NCBI GenBank assembly: GCA_019637685.1
Contig: JAHBVF010000050.1
Span: 1 to 36,064, forward strand
Reading direction: 5' to 3'
From: Caldilineaceae bacterium
Lineage (GTDB): Bacteria; Chloroflexota; Anaerolineae; Caldilineales; Caldilineaceae
DNA: 36,064 bases
Under the pieces are notes generated by a model. It searched no databases. It was not told the DNA's origin and worked only from the letters and a program-made list of their open reading frames with translations. This document shows, piece by piece, positions 16,218 to 24,334 of this stretch (the first letter of the stretch is position 1; each line of letters starts with the position of its first letter). Position numbers and translations under genes: made by a program.

Positions 16218-17529
16218 ACCACCCCTCACCCATCACCTCCCGCGCCGCGGCCACGCCCGTCTCGTACGCGCCGTGGACTGTCGCCCAATAGTGGGGATGG
16301 GTGGCTTCCCCCGCAAAGAAGAGGTGCTCCCCCACCGGCGCGGCCAGGGCGGCCCGGTCTTCGGTCGTCATCCCCAGTTGGGAGAAGGAGTAGCTGCCCC
16401 GGCTGAAGGGGTCCGCTTCCCAGCCGGAGCGCACGTATGAGATCGGATCGGGTACATCTGGGCCGAACATCCGCCGCAGGGTTTCCAGGGCACCGGCGAT
16501 CAGATATTCGTCCGACCAGCGGTTGATGTGCTGAGCCAGCCCCGCCGCGTGATAGGCGACCAGTACCGGTTCACCGGTGTAGTGGGCGTTGTTGAGCCAG
16601 GCCATATATAACGGCGGGTCCGCGTCGCTCAGATAGTTGAAGCGGTGGGGGCCGGTGGGCCAGAAGATGTGGGGAAAGCGCAGGGCCAGCTTTTCGTAGT
16701 TGCCGAAGCCGATGCGCTGGATGGCCGTCTGTTTTTCGGTTGGCAGGGCCGGGGCGAAGTCGATGACGCCCGCTTTCAGCACCCCCAGCGGCACAGTCAC
16801 AATCACCCGCTGGGCCGAAAAATCGCCCTGGCTGGTGGCGACAGTCACGCCCATTTTACTATAGCCAATCCGCTGCACGACAACACCTGTGCGGATGTCC
16901 AGCCCCGCGGCCAGCCCGGCCACCAGCCGCCCGAAGCCGCCGTCATAGACGAGCAGATCGCCTCCCGGCAGCTTCACATAGCCCCGCCCCATACGCCAGT
17001 CCACCCGGTCCAAATCGGCCGCGTCTTCGTAACGGATGCGCACACGACTGGTGTAGTAGAAGCCCGCGGCCGCGTCGCCGGTCAGGGCTGCCTGACCGGG
17101 CAGTCCAAAATTGAGCAGATCGGCCAGGGAGCGGATGTCGTCGCCGGGCTTGACCGTGAGGAGGGAGTTGTGCAGGTGGGCGTAGGCAGCGGGGAAGAAT
17201 TGGATGCCCCGGGTGTACTCCGCTTCGTCAATCGGTGTGCCGTCGGCGCGGAAGGCCATCACCCCGCCGCCGTGGACGTTGAAGAAATCGGTCAGCCCCC
17301 AGCCGACTCCGTACTTTTCGGCAAGTGGCACAAGCGGATTGGCCGTCGGTCCGTGAATCCAGGCCGCGCCCAGATCGATGTCTACGCCCAGGCTGCTGTC
17401 CGTGTGGGTGCGTCCACCGATGCGCTCGCGGGCTTCTAATACAGTGACGCTGTGACCGGCGTCGTGGAGGGTACGCGCAGCGGCGATGCCGGCTATCCCC
17501 GCGCCGACAACGAGAATTTGGGAGTTCAT
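16216..17529 (-). CDS. Flavin-dependent amine oxidase (polyamine-oxidase-like)
   Basis: A 437-residue FAD enzyme that oxidises an amine to an imine/aldehyde, giving H2O2. The FAD Rossmann motif VVGAGIAGIAAARTLHDAGH starts at residue 7 (G9, G11, G14), with E32 binding ribose, followed by ERIGGRTHT (residues 35-43). The C-terminal flavin block LFFAGEATHPHYWATVHGAYETG is typical of monoamine/polyamine oxidases. ATG 17529 is chosen: a longer frame to 17622 exists, but its extra residues are made of the GGTGATTG repeat and read SPNHPITQ over and over. It sits 111 bases downstream of potD on the same strand and is probably part of the transporter operon, so an imported polyamine is the likely substrate. 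Confidence 0.9.
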   Translation of the reverse strand: MNSQILVVGAGIAGIAAARTLHDAGHSVTVLEARERIGGRTHTDSSLGVDIDLGAAWIHGPTANPLVPLAEKYGVGWGLTDFFNVHGGGVMAFRADGTPIDEAEYTRGIQFFPAAYAHLHNSLLTVKPGDDIRSLADLLNFGLPGQAALTGDAAAGFYYTSRVRIRYEDAADLDRVDWRMGRGYVKLPGGDLLVYDGGFGRLVAGLAAGLDIRTGVVVQRIGYSKMGVTVATSQGDFSAQRVIVTVPLGVLKAGVIDFAPALPTEKQTAIQRIGFGNYEKLALRFPHIFWPTGPHRFNYLSDADPPLYMAWLNNAHYTGEPVLVAYHAAGLAQHINRWSDEYLIAGALETLRRMFGPDVPDPISYVRSGWEADPFSRGSYSFSQLGMTTEDRAALAAPVGEHLFFAGEATHPHYWATVHGAYETGVAAAREVMGEGW

Positions 17530-17559
17530 AGTGGGGAGTCCAATAGGGGGCGATTGTTT

Positions 17560-17637
17560 GGTGATTGGGTGATTGGGTGATTGGGTGATTGGGTGATTGG
17601 GTGATTGGATGACGGTATCCAATCACCCAATCACCCA
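17560..17637. repeat. GGTGATTG tandem array with inverted partner
   Basis: Six tandem copies of the octamer GGTGATTG (17560-17608), a ten-base loop, then inverted copies (17619-17637). The innermost 19 bp on each side are perfectly complementary. It lies between the potD stop and the amine oxidase start, so the operon RNA would carry a strong hairpin there. Confidence 0.85.
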
Positions 17638-17640
17638 TTG

Positions 17641-18819
17641 TCATCTTGCCTTCACCGCAGTCCACGTATCTGAGAAGATAATCGACTGATCGTCCCGCTT
17701 TATCCATTCCAAACGAGCGCGCACTGCATCATCCACCAACATCCCACCGCTCTCCAACAGGTCGTGGTAGGCCGGATCGAGCAGAGGCTGGGCGGCCAAA
17801 TTGGGGGTGAAGTAGTAGGTGTAGTTGGACAACTGTGCGCCGATCTCCGGGGAGAGCAGATAGTTGATGAATATCTCGGCAGTGTAGGTGTTGGGTGCAT
17901 CGGCAGGGATAGTCATATTGTCCATCCAAATCGTGCCACCCTCTTTGGGAATCACAAACTTCACATTTTCGTTTTCGCTGCGGGCCAGGGCCGTGCCGCC
18001 GCTCCAGGCGTGGGCGATCATCACTTCTTCAGACGCCAGGGTCTGGTTGTAGTTGTCGGAATTGTAGCCAGCCAGACAGGGCTTCTGGGCCAGCAGGACG
18101 TCACGGGCCTGGGCCTGGTGGTCCGGATCGGTGTCATTGTAGGAGTAGCCCAGATATTTGAGGGTGGCACCGATGCTCTCCCGCTCGTCGTCCAGCATCG
18201 AAGCAAAGCCCTTCTGTTTGCAGACCTGGGCGGGATCGAAGAGGGCGGCCCAACTGTCCACCCCATCCGGGTAGGCGGTTGTGTTGTAGGCAATGCCTGT
18301 CGTTCCCCACTGATAGGGAATGCTGTAGGTGTTCTCCGGGTCGTAGTACATCCCCATCAGATTGGGATCGATGTTGGCGACGTTGGGGATATTGGCCATA
18401 TCCAGGGGGTGGAGCAGATCAGCGTTGATGAGAATCTGCACAGCGTAGTCCGAGGGAATGACCAGATCGTAGCCTGCGTTGCCCGCCTGTAGTTTGGCAA
18501 TCAGGTCTTCGTTGCTGGAGTAAATGTCCTGGGTGACTTTGACGCCGCAGGCTGTTCCGAACTGGGTCATAATGTTTTCGTCCATATAGTCGGCCCAGTT
18601 GAAGAAACGGAGTTCGGCGGACAATTTGCTGGGATCGCCGCAGAATTCGGGCAGACTGGCCTCTGTCGGGGTGGGGTTCCCGGCGTCAGCCGCAGCCGCC
18701 GGACTTTCGCCGCTGGAGGCCGCGGGTGCGTCACCTGTGCCACCACACGCAGCCAAAACAACAACGAGAGAAAGGGAAAAAATTATCAAACTGAGGGATA
18801 TTCGAGAGAGTTTTTCCAT
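17641..18819 (-). CDS. potD: Polyamine ABC transporter substrate-binding lipoprotein (PotD-like)
   Basis: A 392-residue extracytoplasmic binding lipoprotein. A lipoprotein signal ends in LAAC with the lipidated C25, followed by a Ser/Ala/Pro-rich linker to about residue 60. The mature part begins ELRFFNWADYMDENIMTQF, the classic PotD/PotF opening. SNEDLIAKLQAGNAGYDLVIPSDYAVQIL (about 102-130), YSIPYQWGTTGIAYN and MIAHAWSGG follow. Start ATG 18819 has AGGAGG four bases upstream and overlaps the 3' end of potC by 34 bases, so the two are translationally linked. Spermidine/putrescine is the usual family substrate; the exact ligand is not settled. The binding protein is encoded last of the four transporter genes. 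Confidence 0.92.
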   Translation of the reverse strand: MEKLSRISLSLIIFSLSLVVVLAACGGTGDAPAASSGESPAAAADAGNPTPTEASLPEFCGDPSKLSAELRFFNWADYMDENIMTQFGTACGVKVTQDIYSSNEDLIAKLQAGNAGYDLVIPSDYAVQILINADLLHPLDMANIPNVANIDPNLMGMYYDPENTYSIPYQWGTTGIAYNTTAYPDGVDSWAALFDPAQVCKQKGFASMLDDERESIGATLKYLGYSYNDTDPDHQAQARDVLLAQKPCLAGYNSDNYNQTLASEEVMIAHAWSGGTALARSENENVKFVIPKEGGTIWMDNMTIPADAPNTYTAEIFINYLLSPEIGAQLSNYTYYFTPNLAAQPLLDPAYHDLLESGGMLVDDAVRARLEWIKRDDQSIIFSDTWTAVKAR

Positions 18820-19697
18820 TGTGCCTCCTGAGTGGGGCGGGAAGAAAGGGCCGCGGTGCGGCGTTGGGCAAGCTGAGAAACGATAACCAGAATCATAGAA
18901 ACAAGCAGCATCACAGTGGAAATTGCGTTGATTTCCGGGCTGATGGCCCGGCGGATACGGCCAAAGACTTCGATGGGCAGGGTTGTACCTCCGGGACCGG
19001 TGGTGAAAAATGTGATGACAAAATCATCCAGCGAAAGGGTGAAGGCGAGGAGCGCGCCGCCCAGAATACCGGGCATAATCAGGGGAAGGGTCACCCGGCG
19101 GAAGGTGGTCCATTCGTTGGCCCCTAAATCCTGGGCCGCCTCTTCCAGGCCGGGATCCAGTTCGCCCAGACTGGTGCGCACCACAATCGCCACAAAGGAG
19201 ATGTTGAAGGCCACGTGCGCGATGATGACAGTCGTCAGGCCGGGACGCAAAGCCGCGTTGCCGCCTAACCCCAGCAGGTCGTTCGCTCCCCCCAGCAGGA
19301 GAGAGAAAAAAGCGAGTAGCGAGACGGCCATCACAATATCGGGAATAATCACCGGCAGGTAGAGAACGCCGTCGTAGGTGCGCTGGAAAGGAAAGCGAAA
19401 GCGCTCCATTGCCATCGCGGTCATCGTGCCCAGAATTGTGGCAATAATTGTGCTGACAAAGGCGACAATCAGGCTGTTTTCCATCGCCGTCAATATAGCC
19501 TCACTCTGGGCCATCGATACGTACCACTGGGTGGTGAAGCCGACCCAGCGCGCGCCCAGCTTGGAATCGTTGAATGAGAAGGCAACCAGAATCACAATCG
19601 GCAAATAGAGAAAGAGAAACGAGAAAATCATATTGGCCCAGAGCAGTCGCTTGCCCCAGCGCAGAAAAGCGCTGCCTGCTGGCTGTCGCTCGTTCAT
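18786..19697 (-). CDS. potC: Polyamine ABC transporter permease (PotC-like)
   Basis: A 303-residue inner-membrane permease with about six transmembrane helices, the first at residues 20-41 (NMIFSFLFLYLPIVILVAFSF). The EAA loop that docks the ATPase is LEEAAQDLGANEWTTFRRVTLPLIMPGI near residues 180-210. The N-terminal FSFNDSKLGARWVGFTTQWY is characteristic of PotC/PotI. Start ATG 19697 overlaps the potB stop by four bases (ATGA), indicating translational coupling. The C-terminal tail after residue 290 overlaps potD. Confidence 0.93.
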   Translation of the reverse strand: MNERQPAGSAFLRWGKRLLWANMIFSFLFLYLPIVILVAFSFNDSKLGARWVGFTTQWYVSMAQSEAILTAMENSLIVAFVSTIIATILGTMTAMAMERFRFPFQRTYDGVLYLPVIIPDIVMAVSLLAFFSLLLGGANDLLGLGGNAALRPGLTTVIIAHVAFNISFVAIVVRTSLGELDPGLEEAAQDLGANEWTTFRRVTLPLIMPGILGGALLAFTLSLDDFVITFFTTGPGGTTLPIEVFGRIRRAISPEINAISTVMLLVSMILVIVSQLAQRRTAALSSRPTQEAQWKNSLEYPSV

Positions 19698-20563
19698 AGG
19701 CCCGCCTCCCCGTCCCGGTTTTCGCCGCGCAGATAGAAGACCACCGCCGCCATCAGAAGCAGCATAAAGACTACCGAAATGGCGGAGCCGAAGGGCCAGT
19801 TGAGCGCGGGGCCGAACTGTTGGGCCAGCAGATTGCCCAGCATTGCCACTTTGCCGCCGCCCAGAATCGTGGGCACAATATACTGGCCGGTGACGGGGAC
19901 GAAGACCAGCACAATCCCGGCCCCAATGCCCGGTGCGGTGAGGGGCAGAATAATACGCCGAAAGACGCTGAGATAGTTGGCTCCCAAATCCTGGGCCGCC
20001 TCCACCAGGTCAAAGTCCAGTTTTTCGATGGAGGCGTAGAGGGGCAGGACCATAAACGGCAGCGAGCCGTAGACCAGCCCGATCAGCACCGCTGTGGGCG
20101 TATTGATAATCGCAATGCGGTCAAATCCCCAGTCCTGCAAAAGTGTGTTGAGCAGGCCGTTGTTGTTGAGGATAAACTTCCAGGCATAGGTGCGCACCAG
20201 AAAATTGGTCCAGAAGGGGATGAGGACTAAAAAAAGATAAGTGCTGCGCACGTGGACCGGTTGCAGGGCGATAAAGTAGGCCAGGGGATAGCCGATAAGC
20301 AGACAGACAATCGACGTCAGCGCGGCCCACCACAGAGAGCGGGCAAAGATGACCATAAAATCGTTGATTATTGCGCCGTCGGTTGGGCTGAATAGTTTGG
20401 CATAGGACGAGAAATCGACAATCCATTCCACCCCGCCCCCGTCCTTGCGGGTCAGGAAGCTATAGACGATCACCAGCGCGCCGGGCAGCAGAAAAAAGAG
20501 CAGCAGCCAGCCCGCGCCCGGTCCCAACAAAAAGGCGAGCAATGCTTTACGGCGTTGTGTCAT
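19694..20563 (-). CDS. potB: Polyamine ABC transporter permease (PotB-like)
   Basis: A 289-residue permease partner of PotC. Its transmembrane helices include residues 9-35 (AFLLGPGAGWLLLFFLLPGALVIVYSF). The motif IPFWTNFLVRTYAWKFIL near the middle is highly characteristic of PotB/PotH. The EAA loop is LVEAAQDLGANYLSVFRRIILPLTAPGI. The start ATG 20563 has a weak GGGG ribosome site. It is 176 bases from potA on the same strand; that gap is occupied by a repeat hairpin. Confidence 0.93.
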   Translation of the reverse strand: MTQRRKALLAFLLGPGAGWLLLFFLLPGALVIVYSFLTRKDGGGVEWIVDFSSYAKLFSPTDGAIINDFMVIFARSLWWAALTSIVCLLIGYPLAYFIALQPVHVRSTYLFLVLIPFWTNFLVRTYAWKFILNNNGLLNTLLQDWGFDRIAIINTPTAVLIGLVYGSLPFMVLPLYASIEKLDFDLVEAAQDLGANYLSVFRRIILPLTAPGIGAGIVLVFVPVTGQYIVPTILGGGKVAMLGNLLAQQFGPALNWPFGSAISVVFMLLLMAAVVFYLRGENRDGEAGL

Positions 20564-20645
20564 CGGCAGTACCCCAGTGGTTCAGTGAGCAGCAATCAGC
20601 GAACAGTTCTCCATACAGCGAGTGCGCCATAGGAGATGAAAATTT

Positions 20646-20711
20646 GTATACACGGATAGAAGAAAACACAGATTTTTAGACTGATCTGTGTCCCTTTTAA
20701 TTCGCGTATAC
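20646..20711. repeat. Repeat hairpin of the GCGGAT/ATCTG family inside the pot operon
   Basis: Arms 20646-20673 and 20684-20711 both carry the terminal word GTATAC and are imperfect reverse complements around a ten-base loop. Words such as CACGGATAGAAG and ACACAGATT place it in the family at 165-235. It separates potA from potB. Confidence 0.7.
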
Positions 20712-20739
20712 AAGCTATTTTTCAGGGCAGATCGGAATC

Positions 20740-21831
20740 CTACGACACCAATACACGGGCAAAGACAGTCTCCCAGCCCACATCTACCTTCTGGCCCAGG
20801 GCGAAGCGGCCAGCGGCGGTGTTCATATTCTGCTGGCGCACGACGATTTGGGTCTGGGGAGCCAGTTCCACCGCATAGCGGGTGTCCGTGCCCATAAATA
20901 CCGCCTCCACAATCACACCGGCAAAGCGTTCTTCCTCCGGGATGCGTGGCCCATCCGAGGCATACAACTGCACCTTTTCCGGGCGGATGGCCAGATAGGC
21001 ACTGCTGTTGTCGACCAAAGTTTGGTCGCTGGCCGCGGTCATCGTCATCCCGGCTACCTGGACACGGGCCGTGCCATTGCTCTGCTCCACCACCCGGCAG
21101 GGCAGAAAGTTGGTGTCGCCAATAAAGTCCGCCACAAAGCGGTCCGCGGGCCGATCGTAGATTTCCTGGGGTGTGCCCACCTGACGCAGCACCCCGTGAT
21201 CCATCACACCAATGCGGTCGCTCATCACCAACGCCTCCTCCTGGTCGTGGGTGACAAAGACAAACGTGATCGCCAAACGGCGTTGCAACTCCTTCAATTC
21301 CAACTGCATGGCCTTGCGCAGTTTCAGGTCAAGCGCGCCCAGGGGTTCATCCAGCAGCAGCACTTGGGGACGGTTGACAATCGCCCGGGCTAAGGCGATG
21401 CGCTGGCGCTGGCCGCCGGAAAGCTGGTTGGGTTTCTTCGAGCCAGCACCGGGCAGACGCACCATTTCCAATGCCTCTGCCACCCGTTTAACTTTCTCTG
21501 CTTTGTCGATGCCCTTCATTTCCAGCCCAAAGGCCACATTGTCCCTGACGGAGAGATGGGGAAAGAGCGCGTAGTTTTGAAATACTGTGTTGACATTGCG
21601 CTTGAATGGGGGAAGTTGGCTCACGTCCTGGCCGCCTAGCAGAATCGAACCGGAGGAGGGCAGTTCAAAACCGGCGATCATCCGCAGATTTGTCGTCTTG
21701 CCGCATCCACTGGGGCCGAGCAGAGAGAAGAATTCCCCTTGCCGGATGCCGAGAGAGACATCTTTGACTGCCGTAAAGCTGCCAAAACGTTTGGTGACAG
21801 AACGTAACTCGACAGCAAAAGTGGCAGCCAT
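20740..21831 (-). CDS. potA: Polyamine ABC transporter ATP-binding protein (PotA-like)
   Basis: A 363-residue ATPase that drives polyamine import. Walker A GPSGCGKT is at residues 39-46, the Q-loop FQNYALF at 84-90, the signature LSGGQ at 137-141, Walker B LLLDEP at 158-163 and the switch H195 in VTHDQEEA. The remainder is a TOBE-type regulatory domain ending near VGWETVFARVLVS. ATG 21831 is chosen over an earlier in-frame start at 22002 because AGGAGT lies six bases upstream and homology begins there. First gene of the potABCD-oxidase operon; the promoter at 21990-22018 precedes it. Confidence 0.94.
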   Translation of the reverse strand: MAATFAVELRSVTKRFGSFTAVKDVSLGIRQGEFFSLLGPSGCGKTTNLRMIAGFELPSSGSILLGGQDVSQLPPFKRNVNTVFQNYALFPHLSVRDNVAFGLEMKGIDKAEKVKRVAEALEMVRLPGAGSKKPNQLSGGQRQRIALARAIVNRPQVLLLDEPLGALDLKLRKAMQLELKELQRRLAITFVFVTHDQEEALVMSDRIGVMDHGVLRQVGTPQEIYDRPADRFVADFIGDTNFLPCRVVEQSNGTARVQVAGMTMTAASDQTLVDNSSAYLAIRPEKVQLYASDGPRIPEEERFAGVIVEAVFMGTDTRYAVELAPQTQIVVRQQNMNTAAGRFALGQKVDVGWETVFARVLVS

Positions 21832-21989
21832 GCAGCGACTCCTGAAGAGACGGATTGGATTGACGAAGACCATACTGGCCCGCGGGTTTAACGACGGGAA
21901 CGGTTGAAAAGCTACGGCGGTTGCGCCAGCGTTCACAAGGAGATGGAACGCACAACGCAAGAGGATGGCCGGATTGTAGAATCGAGCAA

Positions 21990-22018
21990 ATTGTACTGCC
22001 ATTTATCTTCACTGGCAA
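21990..22018 (-). promoter_or_regulatory. Promoter of the pot operon
   Basis: On the minus strand: TTGCCA (22018-22013), 17 bases, TACAAT (21995-21990). The transcript should start near 21983, about 150 bases before potA. Its -35 box is the mirror image of that of the facing aldehyde dehydrogenase promoter. No gene lies in the 344-base spacer 21832-22175. Confidence 0.6.
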
Positions 22019-22036
22019 TTTGTGGTGATTCCAAAT
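22018..22036. promoter_or_regulatory. Candidate operator between divergent promoters
   Basis: ATTTG (22018-22022), nine bases, CAAAT (22032-22036): a short inverted repeat lying between the two facing -35 boxes. A regulator bound here could control both the pot operon and the aldehyde dehydrogenase. The arms are short, so chance is possible. Confidence 0.35.
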
Positions 22037-22042
22037 GTTACT

Positions 22043-22070
22043 TTGCCAATGGAGGACGTGCGGGTATGAT
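22043..22070 (+). promoter_or_regulatory. Promoter of the aldehyde dehydrogenase gene
   Basis: TTGCCA (22043-22048), 16 bases, TATGAT (22065-22070). The start is expected near 22077, about 100 bases before ATG 22176. Confidence 0.5.
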
Positions 22071-22175
22071 GTGGGAGACAATCCCCACGAAACCCCACCA
22101 CAATCAGCCCGTGTAAACTGACAGGGGAACACGACCGGATAGCCCACAATTCGCAGCTTGCCACCGAGGAAAACA

Positions 22176-23957
22176 ATGGAAGCCACCCGCATGGGAACCC
22201 CCAATGGACTCACCGGCACGACCGCGGCCGGGGGACACGCTGAACCTGCGGCCATCGACATCGCCATCCGCCGCCTGCAAGAGCGCAAGCACGACTGGGC
22301 GCTCCTGCCCATCAGCGAAAAGGTCCACCATTTGGAGCAGATGCGGAAGGCTGCGGTGCGCCTGGCCGCGCAGTGGGTGAAGAAAAGCGCGGTCATGGCC
22401 GGTCTACCCGCGGACTCCGACTGGCTGGGCGAGCTGTGGATGGGTGGCCCCTGGGCGCTGCTCTGGGGCATCGACCGCTACCGGGAAACTCTCTCTGCCC
22501 TGGCCGCGGGCACAGACCCCCTGGCATTGACCAAAGGCAGCCGCATCACCGGCAGCGGCCAACTGGCCGTCAACGTCTTTCCCCTGCACCCCCGCGACCA
22601 CCTGCTCATCAGCGGCGTGCGGGCCGAAGTCTGGATGAAGCCGGGCGTCACCCAGCAGGCCCTGGCCGATTCTGTTGCCAGTTTCTATCGACAGAAACAG
22701 CCCCAGGGCAAAGTTTCCCTGGTGTTGGCCGCGGGCAATGTGAGCAGCATCGCGCCTATGGATATGCTCCACAAACTGCTGGCCGAGGGGTCGGTCTGCC
22801 TGGTGAAGATGAACCCGGTCAACGACGGCATCGGGCCGATTCTGGAAGAGATATTCGCGCCCCTGCACGCCTACGGCTTTGTGGATTTTGTCTACGGCGG
22901 GCCGGATGTGGGCAAATATCTGGTGCAACATCCGGGCATTGACGAAATTCACATGACCGGCAGCATCCACACCCACGACGCGATTGTCTTCGGCAGCGGC
23001 CCGGAGGGAGAAGCCCGCAAAGCCGCCAACGAGCCGTTTCTGGACAAGCCCATCAGCAGCGAGCTGGGCAATGTGACGCCCACAATTGTGGTCCCCGGGC
23101 CGTGGACAGAAGCCGATCTGCGCTTCCAGGCTGAAAATATTGCCACTTCCAAATTGAACAACGGCGGCTTCAACTGTGTGGCCAGCCAGGTGCTGGTGAC
23201 GCCGAGGGAGTGGGCGCAGACCGACAAACTGCTCTATCACCTGCGCACTGTGCTGCGTGGACTGCCCAGCCGTCATCCCTACTATCCCGGCGCGGAAGAT
23301 CGTCGGGAGCAGGCGGCCAGCCATGCCCACGCCGAGCGCTTGGGCGATCAGCCCGGCGATCCGGTGCTCATCCCCGGCCTGGACCCGACGGCAGACGAAG
23401 CCGCCTTTCGCGAGGAGTTCTTCTGCACAGCCCTGGCCGAGACCCGTCTACCGGGCAGGGACCCCGCGGATTTTCTGCGCCGGGCGGTGGTTTTCTGCAA
23501 CGAGCGGCTGTGGGGCACGCTGGCGGCTAATATTATTGTCCATCCGGCCACAATCGCCCGCCACCGGCGCGCCTTCGAGCAGGCATTGGCCGATCTGCAT
23601 TACGGCAGCATCAATGTCAATATCTGGGCTGCGTCCGGTTTTATGCTCTCCCAGACCAGTTGGGGGGGCTATCCCGGCCACACGCTGAACAGCGCGGGCA
23701 GCGGCATCGGCCAGGTCCACAACACATTTCTCTTCGATCAGGCGCAAAAGAGCATCGTCTACGGCAATTTCACGCCCTTCCCCCGCAACCTGCACCCCCG
23801 CTATCTGCGCCACGGCGAGCGCCACATTCTGCCCAAGCCGCCCTGGTTTGTCACCAACCGCCAGGGCACGGCTGTCGCGCGCCAACTTTTCTACTTCACT
23901 GCTGACCAGCAGGCATGGCGATTGCCGGGTCTTTTCTTCCACGCACTGCGAGGATAA
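22176..23957 (+). CDS. Aldehyde dehydrogenase superfamily protein, atypical
   Basis: A 593-residue protein of the NAD(P)-dependent aldehyde dehydrogenase fold, longer than the usual 480-500. The likely catalytic Cys is C334 in NNGGFNCVASQ, and the general base is E296 in SSELGNVTPTI. Cofactor-binding positions are LAAGNVSS (185-191) and VKMNP with K211, then MTGSIHTHD near residue 260, where a GS-type loop is expected. REEFFCTAL later replaces the usual EEIFGP block. ATG 22176 is chosen because GAGGA sits just upstream; a TTG 18 bases earlier is less likely. It is divergent from potABCD and the amine oxidase, so oxidation of the aminoaldehyde made by the oxidase is a reasonable guess. An acyl-CoA-reductase-like role cannot be excluded. 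Confidence 0.82.
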   Translation: MEATRMGTPNGLTGTTAAGGHAEPAAIDIAIRRLQERKHDWALLPISEKVHHLEQMRKAAVRLAAQWVKKSAVMAGLPADSDWLGELWMGGPWALLWGIDRYRETLSALAAGTDPLALTKGSRITGSGQLAVNVFPLHPRDHLLISGVRAEVWMKPGVTQQALADSVASFYRQKQPQGKVSLVLAAGNVSSIAPMDMLHKLLAEGSVCLVKMNPVNDGIGPILEEIFAPLHAYGFVDFVYGGPDVGKYLVQHPGIDEIHMTGSIHTHDAIVFGSGPEGEARKAANEPFLDKPISSELGNVTPTIVVPGPWTEADLRFQAENIATSKLNNGGFNCVASQVLVTPREWAQTDKLLYHLRTVLRGLPSRHPYYPGAEDRREQAASHAHAERLGDQPGDPVLIPGLDPTADEAAFREEFFCTALAETRLPGRDPADFLRRAVVFCNERLWGTLAANIIVHPATIARHRRAFEQALADLHYGSINVNIWAASGFMLSQTSWGGYPGHTLNSAGSGIGQVHNTFLFDQAQKSIVYGNFTPFPRNLHPRYLRHGERHILPKPPWFVTNRQGTAVARQLFYFTADQQAWRLPGLFFHALRG

Positions 23958-24005
23958 GTTGCCAGAGTTGTAGGGCAGGTTCGCTGCGGAGATAAGCCCT
24001 CCGGT

Positions 24006-24035
24006 TTGCAGAAAGCGTCCTGGCTGGGCTAGACT
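24006..24035 (+). promoter_or_regulatory. Candidate glmS promoter
   Basis: TTGCAG (24006-24011), 18 bases, TAGACT (24030-24035). The start would fall near 24042, about 75 bases before the ribozyme cleavage site. The spacer 23958-24624 (667 bases) otherwise holds the ribozyme, three repeat blocks and no gene. Confidence 0.45.
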
Positions 24036-24117
24036 GTCCCTGTTGTGCAGTCAATTTCATGGGTAGCAATTTCGTGAGGAGGAATGCCTATGCAGTAACC
24101 AAAATGCAGAGGGAAGA

Positions 24118-24325
24118 GCGCAAGGCCCGGAAGAATTGTGAATGGTGAATTGTGAACGGACAGTCCCCAATCCCCAGTCTCCTATCCCCATTCCCCTCCC
24201 ACCGGGTGACGAGGAAGGGGTTTCCGGCGGCGACGCCGGACTAACCGGAACACTCCGGGAAAATCGAGAGATCAGCGGATGCCCCCAGGCCAGACCAATG
24301 GCCTGACCCGAAGCCAGCCAAAATC
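24118..24325 (+). ncRNA. glmS ribozyme/riboswitch
   Basis: A self-cleaving RNA activated by glucosamine-6-phosphate that lowers glmS expression. The cleavage site should be A24117/G24118 in AGCGC. P1 is formed by GCCCGG (24125-24130) and CCGGGT (24202-24207). The conserved core TGACGAGGAAGGGGTTT is at 24207-24223. AATCGAGAGATCAGCGGATG and CCCCC follow at 24262-24286, where GGGG (24217-24220) can pair with CCCC as P3.1. P3 is a 7-bp stem, CAGGCCA/TGGCCTG (24286-24305). The match to Bacillus ribozymes is strong in all core blocks and the next gene is glmS. Oddities: a 71-base P1 loop filled with simple repeats, and two extra hairpins (24223-24260) between the core halves. The 3' boundary is approximate. 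Confidence 0.85.
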
Positions 24326-24334
24326 CATTCAAAA

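Noticed and set aside
17560..17640. Possible CRISPR-like array
   Set aside because: The unit is an eight-base octamer in direct contact with no spacers, and no cas genes are present. It is a simple tandem repeat.
21832..22002. N-terminal extension of PotA
   Set aside because: No ribosome site, no similarity to PotA, and it covers the predicted operon leader. ATG 21831 has AGGAGT upstream.
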